Positions 35,749 to 45,500 of a DNA stretch of 60,810 nucleotides are shown piece by piece. The notes under the pieces are model-generated. The model did not search any database, was not told where the DNA came from, and worked only from the letters and a program-made list of their open reading frames with translations. This DNA comes from Planctomycetaceae bacterium. GTDB taxonomy: Bacteria; Planctomycetota; Planctomycetia; Pirellulales; Pirellulaceae. The DNA is taken from contig QIKY01000257.1 in NCBI GenBank assembly GCA_003233175.1, positions 1 to 60,810 of the forward strand, read 5' to 3'. Every line of letters begins with the position of its first letter. Positions within the stretch are counted from its first letter, which is position 1. A program made the translations under genes and the position numbers.

Positions 35749-36027
35749 CTACTGTTCGGCGATCCATTTCTTGAGATCGGCCGCACATTTTTCATCGCAA
35801 ACGATGTACTCAACTCCCTCGACGGTAACGAGATTCTCTTCGCTCACGTCGTCAATCTTTTTGTTGCATTGCACACAAACGCCCGGCCGCCCTACCGGGC
35901 TGCTGACCTTCGCTTCCAACGCGGGTGCGTGTTCGCCGCAGCCGCTCAGCAAAAACGCCAACATCGCACTACCCAACAGCACTGTCGCCCGCCGCAAGAT
36001 CGTACGATGTTGAAACGTATTTTGCAT
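35749..36027 (-). CDS. Small lipoprotein with CxxC/CxxxC metal-binding motif
   Basis: 92 residues. A lipobox signal (LGSAMLAFLLSGCG) is followed by a compact domain with CVQCNKK and, 34 residues later, CDEKC, a TRASH-like metal-binding pattern. It would sit in the periplasm facing the membrane-anchored CobN-like protein. The location upstream of the DUF1559 and CobN-like genes, in the same direction, makes an iron or haem-related metallochaperone role possible, but that is inference. Confidence 0.75.
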   Translation of the reverse strand: MQNTFQHRTILRRATVLLGSAMLAFLLSGCGEHAPALEAKVSSPVGRPGVCVQCNKKIDDVSEENLVTVEGVEYIVCDEKCAADLKKWIAEQ

Positions 36028-36663
36028 AAATGTATTTTGCCTATTTGCAGCTCTCGATTGTTTCTTAGGAGCGTTCGAGAAACAATTGTCCTGTAGTCGT
36101 CTTCGGCTTGCCGTTCAACGAACCGCCGTTCAACGAACCATTGCCACCGACGCGCCGTATACAATAATCGAGCCTTGCCAAGGGAGGCTCCTCCATATTT
36201 GCCCTCAAACCAAGGGGGGGAGCTAAAGGGCGTCGTCTCGAACAAGCGCCCCCCGCTTACCCCCCTTGGCTAGAGGAAAAATGTATTCGCCGCGCTCTTA
36301 GTGCAAACGCCAGGCCAAATCGGGCGCCTCTTCGTTGACGCTGGTATTATCGGTTCGAGCAACCTCTTGCCCGCGCGACTCCCGGCGGCCTGGCGGTTTT
36401 TTCGCCGCGCCGGCGAAAATTTCGCCGGCCGGCGCAAACGCGAAAATATTTTGGTGCAGAGCTCCGCTCAAATATAACAGACGCTGGCTATGCCAACTGA
36501 AACGATCGCGTCCGCCGCCGACGGCTAAACCAGATCGGCTCGCTTTGGTCACTCTGGCCGCTCCGCCGGACGATAAAAGATGAAGCTGGCGCCGCCATTT
36601 TCGCTGGGAATCGCTGCCTCTCTCCTCGCAAACACGCGCAAAAACGGCCTGTGCGAGCCGCTT
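36028..36663. other. Intergenic stretch with repeat fragments
   Basis: About 640 bases between divergent genes. Bases 36097-36122 carry a degenerate right arm of the 91-nt palindromic element (CTTCGGCTTGCCGTTCAACG). GCCAAGGGAGGCTCC near 36177 is mirrored by CCCCCCTTGGC near 36258, another palindromic repeat. Open frames on both strands (36298 minus, 36335 plus) lack recognisable protein character. Confidence 0.5.
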
Positions 36664-37674
36664 ATGCGCGATATGATGGTAATAATGATCGATCGTATTC
36701 AAGTATTCTGTTTTGTCGCCAGCTATGGCGTAGCCCTCCTTTTGGAGGGCGGGCGGGTTTTTACGCGATTCAAGCCGCCGGCGGCGGCAACCCTCGTTTT
36801 CTCCATCGCCGGGTTTCTCGCGCAAACATTATTCCTGGTTGCCGAAGCAAGACGCTCGGCCTTGCATGGATTGCCGATCTCGGACTGGCGCGATTGGTGT
36901 TTGCTCACTGCCTGGATTTTGGCGGCGGTTTATATCGCGGCTTCCTGGAGTCGACCAAAAGCCGCCTTGGGGCTTTTTCTTTTGCCCTTGGTGCTGGCAA
37001 TCATCGCGGTCGGCAACGCTTTCAAGGGGGTCGCTGGTCCGTTCCCTCGGGAAGAAGCCCCCTTTCGTTGGGAAATCGTGCATGGACTTTCGCTCTCGCT
37101 GGGAACGGTCGTTGTGACGCTCGGCTTCGCGGCGGGCGTTATGTATTTGATCCAGTCGTACCGCCTCAAACGCCATTTGTCGACCACGGCGGGCGTGCCA
37201 TTGCCGAGTTTGGAGTGGTTGCAGAGGATCAACGAAGGCTCGTTCATTTACTCCTCATTGCTTTTGTTGGGCGGTTTGGTTTCGGGCGTGGTGCTTAACG
37301 GGATTCGCCACGCCAATCAAACCGACGCCGTTCCCTGGACCGACCCCGTGGTGTGGACATCGGGCGTCCTTTTTTTATGGCTGCTGGCGGCGGTCGTGTT
37401 CAATTTTGTTTACCAACCAGCCAGAATCGGCAGGAAGGTTGCTTACCTCACGGTGGCGAGTTTTCTGTTTTTGAGTTTGGAATTATCGATCGTGCTTCTC
37501 GCACCTTCGCAACACGCCACGATGCGCAGCAAAACACGGAATGACCGGCCGGACATACGGGGTTCGTCCGCCGTGGCCGATGTTTGCCTAACGGAGCAGT
37601 CGCAGCGCTTCAAACGGGCGCCGCGCAAGGTTTATCTAGACGCGTCTCCCAGCCAGGAGGCGACACGACCATGA
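36664..37674 (+). CDS. HemX/CcsA-type cytochrome c assembly-like membrane protein
   Basis: About 336 residues, eight membrane helices (for example VFCFVASYGVALLLEGGRVF and VVVTLGFAAGVMYLIQSYRL), CcsA/HemX family. HemX proteins sit before hemA and influence GluTR level or haem handling. Here the stop overlaps the hemA start (ATGA). A conserved His (EIVHGLSLSLGT) and another in GIRHANQ are candidate haem ligands. The C-terminal 50 residues are hydrophilic. Several closely spaced ATGs (36664, 36673, 36676, 36685) make the exact start uncertain. Confidence 0.85.
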   Translation: MRDMMVIMIDRIQVFCFVASYGVALLLEGGRVFTRFKPPAAATLVFSIAGFLAQTLFLVAEARRSALHGLPISDWRDWCLLTAWILAAVYIAASWSRPKAALGLFLLPLVLAIIAVGNAFKGVAGPFPREEAPFRWEIVHGLSLSLGTVVVTLGFAAGVMYLIQSYRLKRHLSTTAGVPLPSLEWLQRINEGSFIYSSLLLLGGLVSGVVLNGIRHANQTDAVPWTDPVVWTSGVLFLWLLAAVVFNFVYQPARIGRKVAYLTVASFLFLSLELSIVLLAPSQHATMRSKTRNDRPDIRGSSAVADVCLTEQSQRFKRAPRKVYLDASPSQEATRP

Positions 37675-38942
37675 AGTTGCAAATTGTCGGCTGTAGCCAT
37701 CATCAATCTTCGCTGGAGGTCAGGGAGCAACTTGCTTTCAGCCCCGATCAGGCCCGCTTGGCGTTAGGGCGGTTGCGGGAATTGTATCCTCGGTCGGAGG
37801 TGGTGTTGCTCTCCACTTGTAACCGCATGGAGCTATATACGGCGTCGGACGATCCTCGGTTGTGTCCTAGTCATCGAGAAGTCGTGAACTTTTTGGCCGA
37901 ATTTCATGGCCTGGATCCTGTCGGCATTTTTGAAGACCTCTTCGAGCATTCGGGTGAAGACGCAGTTCGACATTTGTTCACCGTGGCGGCCAGTCTGGAT
38001 AGCATGGTGGTGGGCGAGGGGCAAATTCTTTCGCAGGTCAAGCAGGCCTACGATTTGGCGAAGTCGGGCAATACGACGGGTCCTTTAACGCACGCCGTGT
38101 TTCAAGCCGCGATTCGCGTGGCCAAGAGCGTGGCTCGCGATACCGCGATCCAGCAGAAGCGGGTGAGTATTCCCAGCGTGGCGGTGGCCGATTTCGCCAG
38201 CGGCGTGTTCGACTCCTACCACGACAAAAACGTGTTGGTGGTGGGCGCCGGCGAAATGGCCGAGGAAACGCTTACGTATCTGGTGGCCGAAGGCGCACGT
38301 CATATTCACGTGGTGAATCGAAGTTTCAATCGGGCCGAGAAACTGGCCGAACAGTTTTCGGCGCGCGCCGCGCCTTGGGAGGAGTTATCGTCGTTGTTGG
38401 AGCGGGCTGATATTATCGTCAGCACCACCGGCGCGACAGCGCCCGTGATTACGCTCGAATCGTTCCAGGCAATTGAGCGCCAGCGGGCGCAGCGGAACTT
38501 GGTGCTGTTCGACCTTGCCGTTCCGCGAGATGTCGAACCGGAAGTCGGCGACTGCTTGGGCGTCTACCTCTACACGATCGACGACTTGCAACAAACCTGC
38601 GAGGCGAATCGTAAAGCCCGAGAGAAGGAGTGGCCCAAGGCGGAAAAAATCATCGAAGATGAAACCACCCGTTTCATGACCGATTTGAATCACCGCGCCA
38701 CCGGCCCCACCATCAGACGGCTTCGCTCGCAAGCCGATGATATCAAGAACGAAGAGTTGACTCGCCTGCTCAACAAACTGGCCGATCTTGACGACCGCTC
38801 GCAAAACGAAATTCGGCGTTCGTTCGACCGCCTTGTCAATAAAATGTTGCACCCGCCCTTGGAAACACTGCGCGACGCCGCCAAGGAAGGCCCGCCGCAC
38901 GGCCTCTTGGAAGCCCTCCGCGACCTCTTCAAAATCCACTAG
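37671..38942 (+). CDS. hemA: Glutamyl-tRNA reductase
   Basis: 423-residue enzyme that reduces glutamyl-tRNA(Glu) to glutamate-1-semialdehyde, the first step of C5 tetrapyrrole synthesis. IVGCSHHQSSLEVREQLAF opens the catalytic domain, and LLSTCNRMELY holds the nucleophilic Cys. ASLDSMVVGEGQILSQVKQA follows, then the NADPH domain (NVLVVGAGEMAEETLTYL) and the C-terminal dimerisation helices. AGGAGG lies about 10 bases before the ATG, within the hemX-like 3' end. Haem production here and the CobN-like haem-iron system nearby are functionally related. Confidence 0.97.
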   Translation: MKLQIVGCSHHQSSLEVREQLAFSPDQARLALGRLRELYPRSEVVLLSTCNRMELYTASDDPRLCPSHREVVNFLAEFHGLDPVGIFEDLFEHSGEDAVRHLFTVAASLDSMVVGEGQILSQVKQAYDLAKSGNTTGPLTHAVFQAAIRVAKSVARDTAIQQKRVSIPSVAVADFASGVFDSYHDKNVLVVGAGEMAEETLTYLVAEGARHIHVVNRSFNRAEKLAEQFSARAAPWEELSSLLERADIIVSTTGATAPVITLESFQAIERQRAQRNLVLFDLAVPRDVEPEVGDCLGVYLYTIDDLQQTCEANRKAREKEWPKAEKIIEDETTRFMTDLNHRATGPTIRRLRSQADDIKNEELTRLLNKLADLDDRSQNEIRRSFDRLVNKMLHPPLETLRDAAKEGPPHGLLEALRDLFKIH

Positions 38943-38980
38943 CCCTTAATCAAGCGAGGCTTGCGCGGAAAATGATTTAA

Positions 38981-39056
38981 TACCTTCTAACACAACTTGG
39001 TAGGTCAGCATCAAACTCCGTGTTTGAAACGCCAAACAGGTGTTATGTTAGGAGCT
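38981..39056 (-). repeat. 76-bp attC-like/REP element, copy B (inverted)
   Basis: Reverse complement of copy C at 40396-40471 with only a few differences. Begins TACCTTCTAACACAACTTGG and ends TGTTATGTTAGGAGCT. It lies between hemA and the aminopeptidase-like gene and bounds, with copy C, a 1.5-kb segment. Confidence 0.88.
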
Positions 39057-39106
39057 CTAAGAAACTCGAAACCCACGGTGAACTTCCCCAGTATTAGTTG
39101 GCGGCG

Positions 39107-39952
39107 TCAAAATGGCCACCACCACTTCCGAACACTTTCTTTCCGTTTTGCCGAGCTCTTTTCGAATCGCGGAGCGTTTTCCGTGTTAATCTTCTCATTC
39201 GTCAAGACCACCGGGCCGTCGTCGGTCATTAGGACCGTGTCCTTCCACTCAGCTGATAGCGAACCGTCGTGTGTACGAACCGTCCACTCGTTCTTTTCCA
39301 AAGTTATGCGGCGATTACCAGCGGTAAGAATCGGCTCGATTGCAAAGCAACTTCCGGTCGGCAAAAGAACAGATTCGTTTCGACGCCAGGGGAAGCCCGG
39401 AACACTAGGCTCCTGATGAAGCTCCCTACCAATTCCATGACCAACGTACTCACGAACCACCCCACACCCGGCGTCGCTCGCTAAGTTAGCAATCGCCTCG
39501 CTGACGCGATTCACGGAGCAGCCTGGAGAAAGGTTGTCGATGGCCGCTCTAAAGCATTGCTCTGCAAGCCCCGCAATCTGGTTGGCCGATTCCGAAACAG
39601 CAGGCATCCTGAACGTTCGCGCGCACGATGAATGCCAACCGTCGACAAGCACGGCCAGTGAAATCTTGACGAGATTCCCATCACTGATAACACAGTTCGA
39701 CGGAATACCATGCACGACTTCGTCATCGAGTGAAATGCAAGTGCTGGTAGGGAACCCATTGAGGTGCAACATTGGTGGACGGCAGCCATGGTCTAACATG
39801 AAGTCATGCACGAGAGTGTCGATTTCTCTCGTCGTTCGCCCCGGCACAACGTGAGGGCGAATGAACCGCGTCACTTCGGCAGCGAACGCACCCGCAATGC
39901 GCAGACCCTCCTGCTGCTCCCTATTGTGAATCGGAATACGGTTTGGAGGCAT
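39107..39952 (-). CDS. Methionine aminopeptidase homologue, metal site disrupted
   Basis: About 281 residues of the type I MetAP (pita-bread) fold. LNGFPTSTCISLDDEVVHGI, GHGIGRELHQEPSVPGFPW and CFAIEPILTAGN align easily. Against E. coli Map, His79, His171, His178 and Glu204 are kept. Asp97 is replaced (VKISLAVLVDGWHSSCART, first Asp to Ser), Asp108 to Ser, and Glu235 to Lys (SAEWKDTVLMT). Three of five dimetal ligands are therefore lost and hydrolysis is unlikely. The C-terminus carries a basic extension ending in RKWWWPF. It may be a ribosome-tail or N-terminus binding protein, or a cassette-borne decoy. An upstream GTG (39994) is possible. Confidence 0.85.
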   Translation of the reverse strand: MPPNRIPIHNREQQEGLRIAGAFAAEVTRFIRPHVVPGRTTREIDTLVHDFMLDHGCRPPMLHLNGFPTSTCISLDDEVVHGIPSNCVISDGNLVKISLAVLVDGWHSSCARTFRMPAVSESANQIAGLAEQCFRAAIDNLSPGCSVNRVSEAIANLASDAGCGVVREYVGHGIGRELHQEPSVPGFPWRRNESVLLPTGSCFAIEPILTAGNRRITLEKNEWTVRTHDGSLSAEWKDTVLMTDDGPVVLTNEKINTENAPRFEKSSAKRKESVRKWWWPF

Positions 39953-40229
39953 GGCCGTTGGAAGACTAGCGAGTGTACCGTCGGTTGCCGTCACCGGCGA
40001 GTCTTAAATTGTATCAGCTTTGGTCCCGCGACAGGCGTCGGCTCCCCTGCATCGGTGTGAAACACCTGAGCAGCGTAGGTCGATGAAGCCGACGAGTCTT
40101 AACGCAACTTGTCTCAGTTGCTGGCCGCCTGCGGAGACGGGCTTCGATTCGACAGCAACATCATTAATCGCAGGCGTCTCCGGTCAACTGCGGCCTGTGG
40201 CTAGGCACCCACTCAGCACGCCGCTTTGC

Positions 40230-40379
40230 TCAATTCTTGCAGCCATCTTTATCGCAAGTGACTTTCTCTGATGTGTTCACCCAATGGCCAGGATTTTCGT
40301 TTGTATCGAATCCGCAACCCGTTTTTCCGCCTTTGCTACCTTTGTGAACGATACCAGTAGGAGTGTGCTTCACGGCCAT
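40230..40379 (-). CDS. 49-residue small protein
   Basis: A short reading frame with an excellent ribosome site (AAGGAG eight bases before ATG) and protein-like composition: MAVKHTPTGIVHKGSKGG, then CGFDTNENPGHWVNTSEKV and CDKDGCKN. Three cysteines (one in the middle, CDKDGC at the end) could bind metal. No family recognised. It lies between the aminopeptidase homologue and repeat copy C, all on the minus strand. Confidence 0.6.
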   Translation of the reverse strand: MAVKHTPTGIVHKGSKGGKTGCGFDTNENPGHWVNTSEKVTCDKDGCKN

Positions 40380-40395
40380 GTTAAATTCTCCTTAA

Positions 40396-40471
40396 AGCTC
40401 CTAACATAACCCCTGTTTGGCGTTTCAAACACGGAGTTTAATGCTGACCTACCAAGTTGTGTTAGAAGGTA
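40396..40471 (+). repeat. 76-bp attC-like/REP element, copy C
   Basis: Begins AGCTCCTAACATAACCCCTG and ends CCAAGTTGTGTTAGAAGGTA. It abuts the 3' end of the 72-residue minus-strand gene, as a cassette attC would. Confidence 0.88.
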
Positions 40472-40690
40472 TTAACAGTGAGGGGATTTATGCTGTGCCC
40501 AACTTGCTGTTAGACGAGCAAGCAGTTCGTCGATTCTAGCCGATGGCCACAGACTAATCCGCTGGCCATCCTTATCGAACAGCGCGACCCGCTTCTTCGT
40601 CCCCGGCATCGTGTAGTACCAGCTATCGGTCTGCTTCCAATGCCAGGCTGCCCCATGCGATTGCCTTCGTACTTTTCGTTCACGCCCCAT
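40472..40690 (-). CDS. Integrase-N-terminus-like small protein
   Basis: 72 residues. GAAWHWKQTDSWYYTMPGTK and KRVALFDKDGQRI resemble the first 45 residues of planctomycete tyrosine recombinases, which begin with an aromatic 'WYY..PG.KK.....DE.G.RI' segment. The rest of the recombinase is absent. It may be a remnant or a small DNA-binding protein. The 3' end adjoins repeat copy C. The start overlaps the region before the divergent sulfatase gene. Confidence 0.5.
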   Translation of the reverse strand: MGRERKVRRQSHGAAWHWKQTDSWYYTMPGTKKRVALFDKDGQRISLWPSARIDELLARLTASWAQHKSPHC

Positions 40691-40820
40691 GAAACTACTC
40701 CTTTTGTCTGCGTTGCCACCGGCGCTGCCGCAGATTGACCCGTCGATGCAGGCAGTCGATACTGGGAGGGTCGCAATCTCGACTCAATGGCCAACCGCCC
40801 CGTTCTTCCAAGGACCTCGA

Positions 40821-42305
40821 ATGCCAACGCGAAACCAACACCAACGTCCAGACCCCTCTCATTTACTAGGTGATTTGCTACATGGAATTACTACACTCAT
40901 ACTTGTCGTAGTTGCTGTATTTCTGTCAACACCCCATGAAAATAAGGCATATGGCAGTGCACCAAACATCATATTCATCATGGCCGACGATCTTGGTTAT
41001 GGCGATCTGGGCTGCTATGGCCAGACCAAAATTAAAACGCCGAACATTGATCGGCTGGCGAAGAACGGCATGACGTTCACCGATTTCTATGCCGGCTCCA
41101 CGGTTTGTGCGTCGTCGCGTTGCGTGCTCATGACCGGCCTCCATACCGGGCATTGCTTCATTCGCGGCAACGGCAAGGACAACCTGCGGCCAGAAGATGT
41201 GACCGTGGCCGAAGTGCTCAAGCAAGCCGATTACGCCACCGGTCAAATTGGCAAATGGGGTTTGGGCCACGAAGGCTCCACCGGCGTGCCGACCAAGCAA
41301 GGCTTCGATTTCTTCTTTGGCTATCTCGACCAACACCATGCGCACCTTTACTACCCTACTTTCCTGGTGAAAAACGAACGCCGCGTGCTGCTGCGAAACG
41401 TTGTTCCCAACGAGGGCCAATGGGGCCAAGGCGTGGCCAGCAAGAAGGTCGATTACAGTCCCGCGTTGATGCTCGACGAAACGCTCAGCTTTATCGACTC
41501 CCACAAGGATGAACCGTTTTTCTTGTATCTTTCCTACACGCTGCCGCATGCCAACAACGAAGCTCGCGGCCAAACCGGCGACGGAACCGCCGTGCCCGAC
41601 CACGGAATTTACAAAAACCGCGATTGGACAAAACAGAACAAGGGCCAGGCCGCGATGATCGGCTACCTCGACCAAATGGTGGGACGCGTCACCCGCAGGC
41701 TCAACCACCACCACCTCACCCAGGACACGATTATTTTCTTCACCTCCGACAACGGCCCGCACAGCGAAGCCGGCAACGACGTCGCTTTCTTTGACGCCAA
41801 CGGCCCCGTAACGGGAATCAAAAGAGCGTTGTACGACGGCGGTATTCGCGTGCCGATGATCGTCCAATGGCCGGGACGCATCGCGGCCGGTTCCACCACG
41901 CACTTGATCTCCGGCGGGGTCGATATCATGGCCACCGCAGCCGATATTGCCGGCGTCGCGGTGAATACGCCGACCGACGGCATCAGCTTCCTGCCCACGT
42001 TATTGGGTCGCCCGAGCAAACAGAAAAAACACGAATATCTGTATTGGGAGTTCTACGAACAGGGCTCCAAGCAGGCGTTGCGATCTGGCAATTGGAAGGC
42101 CGTGCGGCGCCCGCTCGGCACGGGGCCAATCGAGGTCTATGACATTGCCCATGACATCGCCGAAGAGCTCGACTTGGCGCCGCAACGGCCCGACCTCGTA
42201 GCCCGGTTTGCGAAAATCTTCGACGAAGCGCACGTTCCCGCAAAACGCTGGAAACCGCAAGGAAAACTACAAAGTCGCGCCGCCGAGCGCGCCGACGGGC
42301 GTTGA
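40821..42305 (+). CDS. Secreted arylsulfatase
   Basis: 494 residues from the ATG preceded by AAGGA. A hydrophobic signal (ITTLILVVVAVFLSTP) is followed by the sulfatase domain: NIIFIMADDLGYGDLGCYGQ (metal-binding Asp pair), then STVCASSRCVLMTGLHTGH with the formylglycine Cys in a CxSSR form rather than the usual CxPSR, GKWGLGHEG, and FTSDNGPHSE. The C-terminal subdomain is complete. It hydrolyses sulfate esters, probably of algal polysaccharides, and needs a formylglycine-generating enzyme encoded elsewhere. An earlier in-frame ATG (40689) overlaps the divergent ORF and is less likely. Confidence 0.92.
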   Translation: MPTRNQHQRPDPSHLLGDLLHGITTLILVVVAVFLSTPHENKAYGSAPNIIFIMADDLGYGDLGCYGQTKIKTPNIDRLAKNGMTFTDFYAGSTVCASSRCVLMTGLHTGHCFIRGNGKDNLRPEDVTVAEVLKQADYATGQIGKWGLGHEGSTGVPTKQGFDFFFGYLDQHHAHLYYPTFLVKNERRVLLRNVVPNEGQWGQGVASKKVDYSPALMLDETLSFIDSHKDEPFFLYLSYTLPHANNEARGQTGDGTAVPDHGIYKNRDWTKQNKGQAAMIGYLDQMVGRVTRRLNHHHLTQDTIIFFTSDNGPHSEAGNDVAFFDANGPVTGIKRALYDGGIRVPMIVQWPGRIAAGSTTHLISGGVDIMATAADIAGVAVNTPTDGISFLPTLLGRPSKQKKHEYLYWEFYEQGSKQALRSGNWKAVRRPLGTGPIEVYDIAHDIAEELDLAPQRPDLVARFAKIFDEAHVPAKRWKPQGKLQSRAAERADGR

Positions 42306-42538
42306 TTTCCCCTGCTTTACGTCGCACCCCGCCTCAAAAGCCGCCTTTAACAGCGCCGTGCCGCGTTCATCCGCGTTTTGAATGCCCTGGAACCATTCAG
42401 CCCACGCCCGCTTGATGCCCCGCAGCGGTTCAACTTCTTCGGGTTTCGGGCCGCATAGGCTATAATAATTACAGGCCGCTGGCCCAACGGCCGTCTACTT
42501 TTGGAAGGCCGATTTTCCTCTTCTCGAAAATTGCCGAC

Positions 42539-45500
42539 ATGCCGGCCAGTTCCGTTGTTCCACCGCCGCCACCTCCACCGCCGCCCGCATTCGAGGCGCC
42601 GCCGAGGCAATACGCGCACACGGTGGACGACCAACTGCGCCGCGCCGCTCGGCAGGTGAAGTTTGTCGATCTTGTCAGCGGATTGTTGACGCTGCTGGCC
42701 TGCTCGCTGGTTTATCTGCTGCTGCTGGCCGTGGTCGACCATTGGATCGTGGGGTTGAACGCGCCTTTGCGTTTTGTGGCGTTCGCCGGCTTGTTGGTTG
42801 GCGGCGGCTATTATTTTCTATTCCGAATCGGGCCGTTGTTGTTGCGGCGCGTGAACCCAGAGTATGCCGCGCGGGCGGTGGAGGAAGTCCAACCTTCGCT
42901 CAAGAATAGTTTGATCAACTTCCTGCAACTGCGCGGCGAGCGCGGCGCCATTCGCGAAGCGGTGCTGTTCGCCATTGAACGACGGGCGGCCGAAGACATT
43001 TCGCACATTTCGGTCGAGACCACAATCGACCGTAGCAAAATCGTGCGGTTGGGCTGCGTCTTGATCGGCATATTTTTGATGGTTGCCGTCTATAAAGTCG
43101 CCTCGCCGAAAGATCCTTTTCGCTCCGCGGCGCGCGTGCTTGCGCCTTGGGCCCGTATCAACCGCCCGACCCGCGTTCGCATCGAATCGGTGACGCCCGG
43201 CGCGGCGGAAATTTTTCTCGAAAACCATCTGCAAATAACCGTTCGTTTGCGAGGATTGGCCAAGGGTGAAACGCCCGTCTTGCTTTACTCCACGGCCGAT
43301 GCGCAAATCGTTGACCGGGAGATTACGCTCCACGAGCAGTCCGAACCGAGCGCTTTGGGCGGCGCCGTGTTCACTGCGTCGGCGCCGGGAGGCGAAATCG
43401 GAGCCCTGCAAGATTTCACCTATCGCGTTCGCGCCGGCGACGCCGAATCGGAAAGCTACGCGGTGCGTACGATCAACGCGCCCACGATTCGCGTCGAACG
43501 CGTCGCTTACGAATACCCGGCTTATACAAAACTGCCGCCGCGCGTGGCGGAGGGCGGCGAACTTTCGGCCGTCGAGGGAACAATCGCCGTTATTCATGCA
43601 CGGGCGAATCAGACGATCAAATCAGCCACGCTTGAATTCGACGCCCATGTGGATTCGAACAATTTGCGGGCTTCGCAACGGCTGAAAATATCGGATCGGA
43701 TCGCGACGGGCCGCGTCCGCCTGTTGCTGAAAAACGATCATAAAACCCCGGCGCACCGTTCGTACCAACTGCGTTTTGTGGCGGCTTCAGGGCATCGGAA
43801 TGAGCATCCGTTGCTGCATCAGATAGACGTCACGCCCGATTTCTCGCCCGAAGTGGAAATCCTTCAGCCGCGACAGGCTGAAATCGACCTGCCCATCAAT
43901 GGCCGGCAGATCATTGAGGTGCGGGGCATCGATCCTGATTTTGGATTGCGGGAAATGAATCTGCGCATGGTTTCGGGAGGGCGGGAGTTGCTCGCGAAGC
44001 AACTGCATTTTTCACCTGAGGGGCAGTCGGGCGCCGTGACAACGCGGTTTGTGTTTCGTCCGCAAGCGTATCGTTTGCGTGTGGGCGATCAGGTCGTGTT
44101 CTGGGCCGTCGCGGCTGATAACCGCGAAGACGCACAAGGTTCGCCGACGCCCAATCGAGCCAAAACTCGGAACTATCGAATCAGCATCGTGGCCGCCGAC
44201 CCCACCGCCGCCAACGCGTCGAATTCCGGTCGCCCTAGCGAAAACGATCCGGAGAATTCAGATCCCGCCCAAACGGAAAACGCCCAAACGGAAAACGCCG
44301 AAACGGAAAACGGCAGTAGCGGCCAGCAGCCTAGCGGCGAAGAGCAATCCAAGCGTGGTGAAAAAGATAAGGAAGACGGCGAATCGAAAGACGCGTCCAA
44401 GGGAAGCGAATCCGAAAAAGGCGATTCCGAAAAAGGCGAATCGGCTTCCAAGGAGCCAGTTGCCGAAGAGTCTGGCGGCAATAATTCCGATTCGAAGTCG
44501 GGAGAAAGCGAGCAAAATCCGGCAGAGGCCGGTGAGAAAGGCTCGAAGCAAGGGGAGCAGGGTTCGCAGGGAGAACCGCAAGAACCCGGAGGCGAGCAAG
44601 GCGGCGGCGGGGAGGGAATGCAAGGCGAAGCGGGCGACCCGAACGCGGCGGCGGAGCAGTCTGGTGCGGACGGCAAAGGCGGAGCGTCGGCGGCCAGCCA
44701 GCCAGAAGGCGATTCGAAAAGCGGTTCGCAAGGCAGCTCCGGCCAATCGTCCTCCGATGCCTCGAACCGGGGAAATGGCAAGGCTTCTGGATCCGATGCT
44801 TCCGGGAATAAGGGCGGTTCGGGCCAAGAGGGCGGCGCCAAGCAATCTGCTGGCGGATCGAACGGCGGCAATCCTGAGCCGGGCGAGCGGCTTTCGCCCG
44901 ATGGCGAGCAAGATGGCGACGTCTTCGAACAACTTCAAAAATACATAAAAGACCGCCAAGACGACTCCACTTCGGCCGGCGCGCGGAAGCAACCAGCGGA
45001 AGGTCAGGAGTCTGGATCAAAAAAATCCGCTGATCAAACGCCGTCGGAGCAAACGCCGTCGGAGGATGCGGAAAGCAGAGAAGGCGATTCAGAAAAAAGC
45101 GGCGAGCAAAGCGGCGAAGAAAATGCTTCTGAAGGCAAAACCGCCGAGGGAAAGTCCGCTGAGGGAAAGGCGGGTTCGCCCAACGAAGCGGCGCCACAGA
45201 AACAGGGTGGAGAGAAAGGCGGATCCGGATCGCAGGGGGGGAAGAAACCTGAAGAGAAAGGTTCGCCGCAGGACCCCCAGGGCGCGGAAAACAAAGCGGG
45301 CGATAAGGGAGAACCGAACGAGCCGAAGGGGCGGGCTGGCAAAGAGGCTTCGTCTGAAAATACGGAGGGCGCTTCCGGCGCCGGGAAGAAAGACCAACAG
45401 GGCGAGCAGGCGGAGTCTGGCGAGCATGCAGCCAAAAACCAGCCGGGCGCTCCAGAGGCGCAAGAACAGACGCGCGGTAAACCGAAGTCGGGCGACGGCC

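Noticed and set aside
36298..36825. A 175-residue minus-strand frame before the hemX-like gene
   Set aside because: It overlaps the hemX-like gene and palindromic repeats and has no recognisable family.
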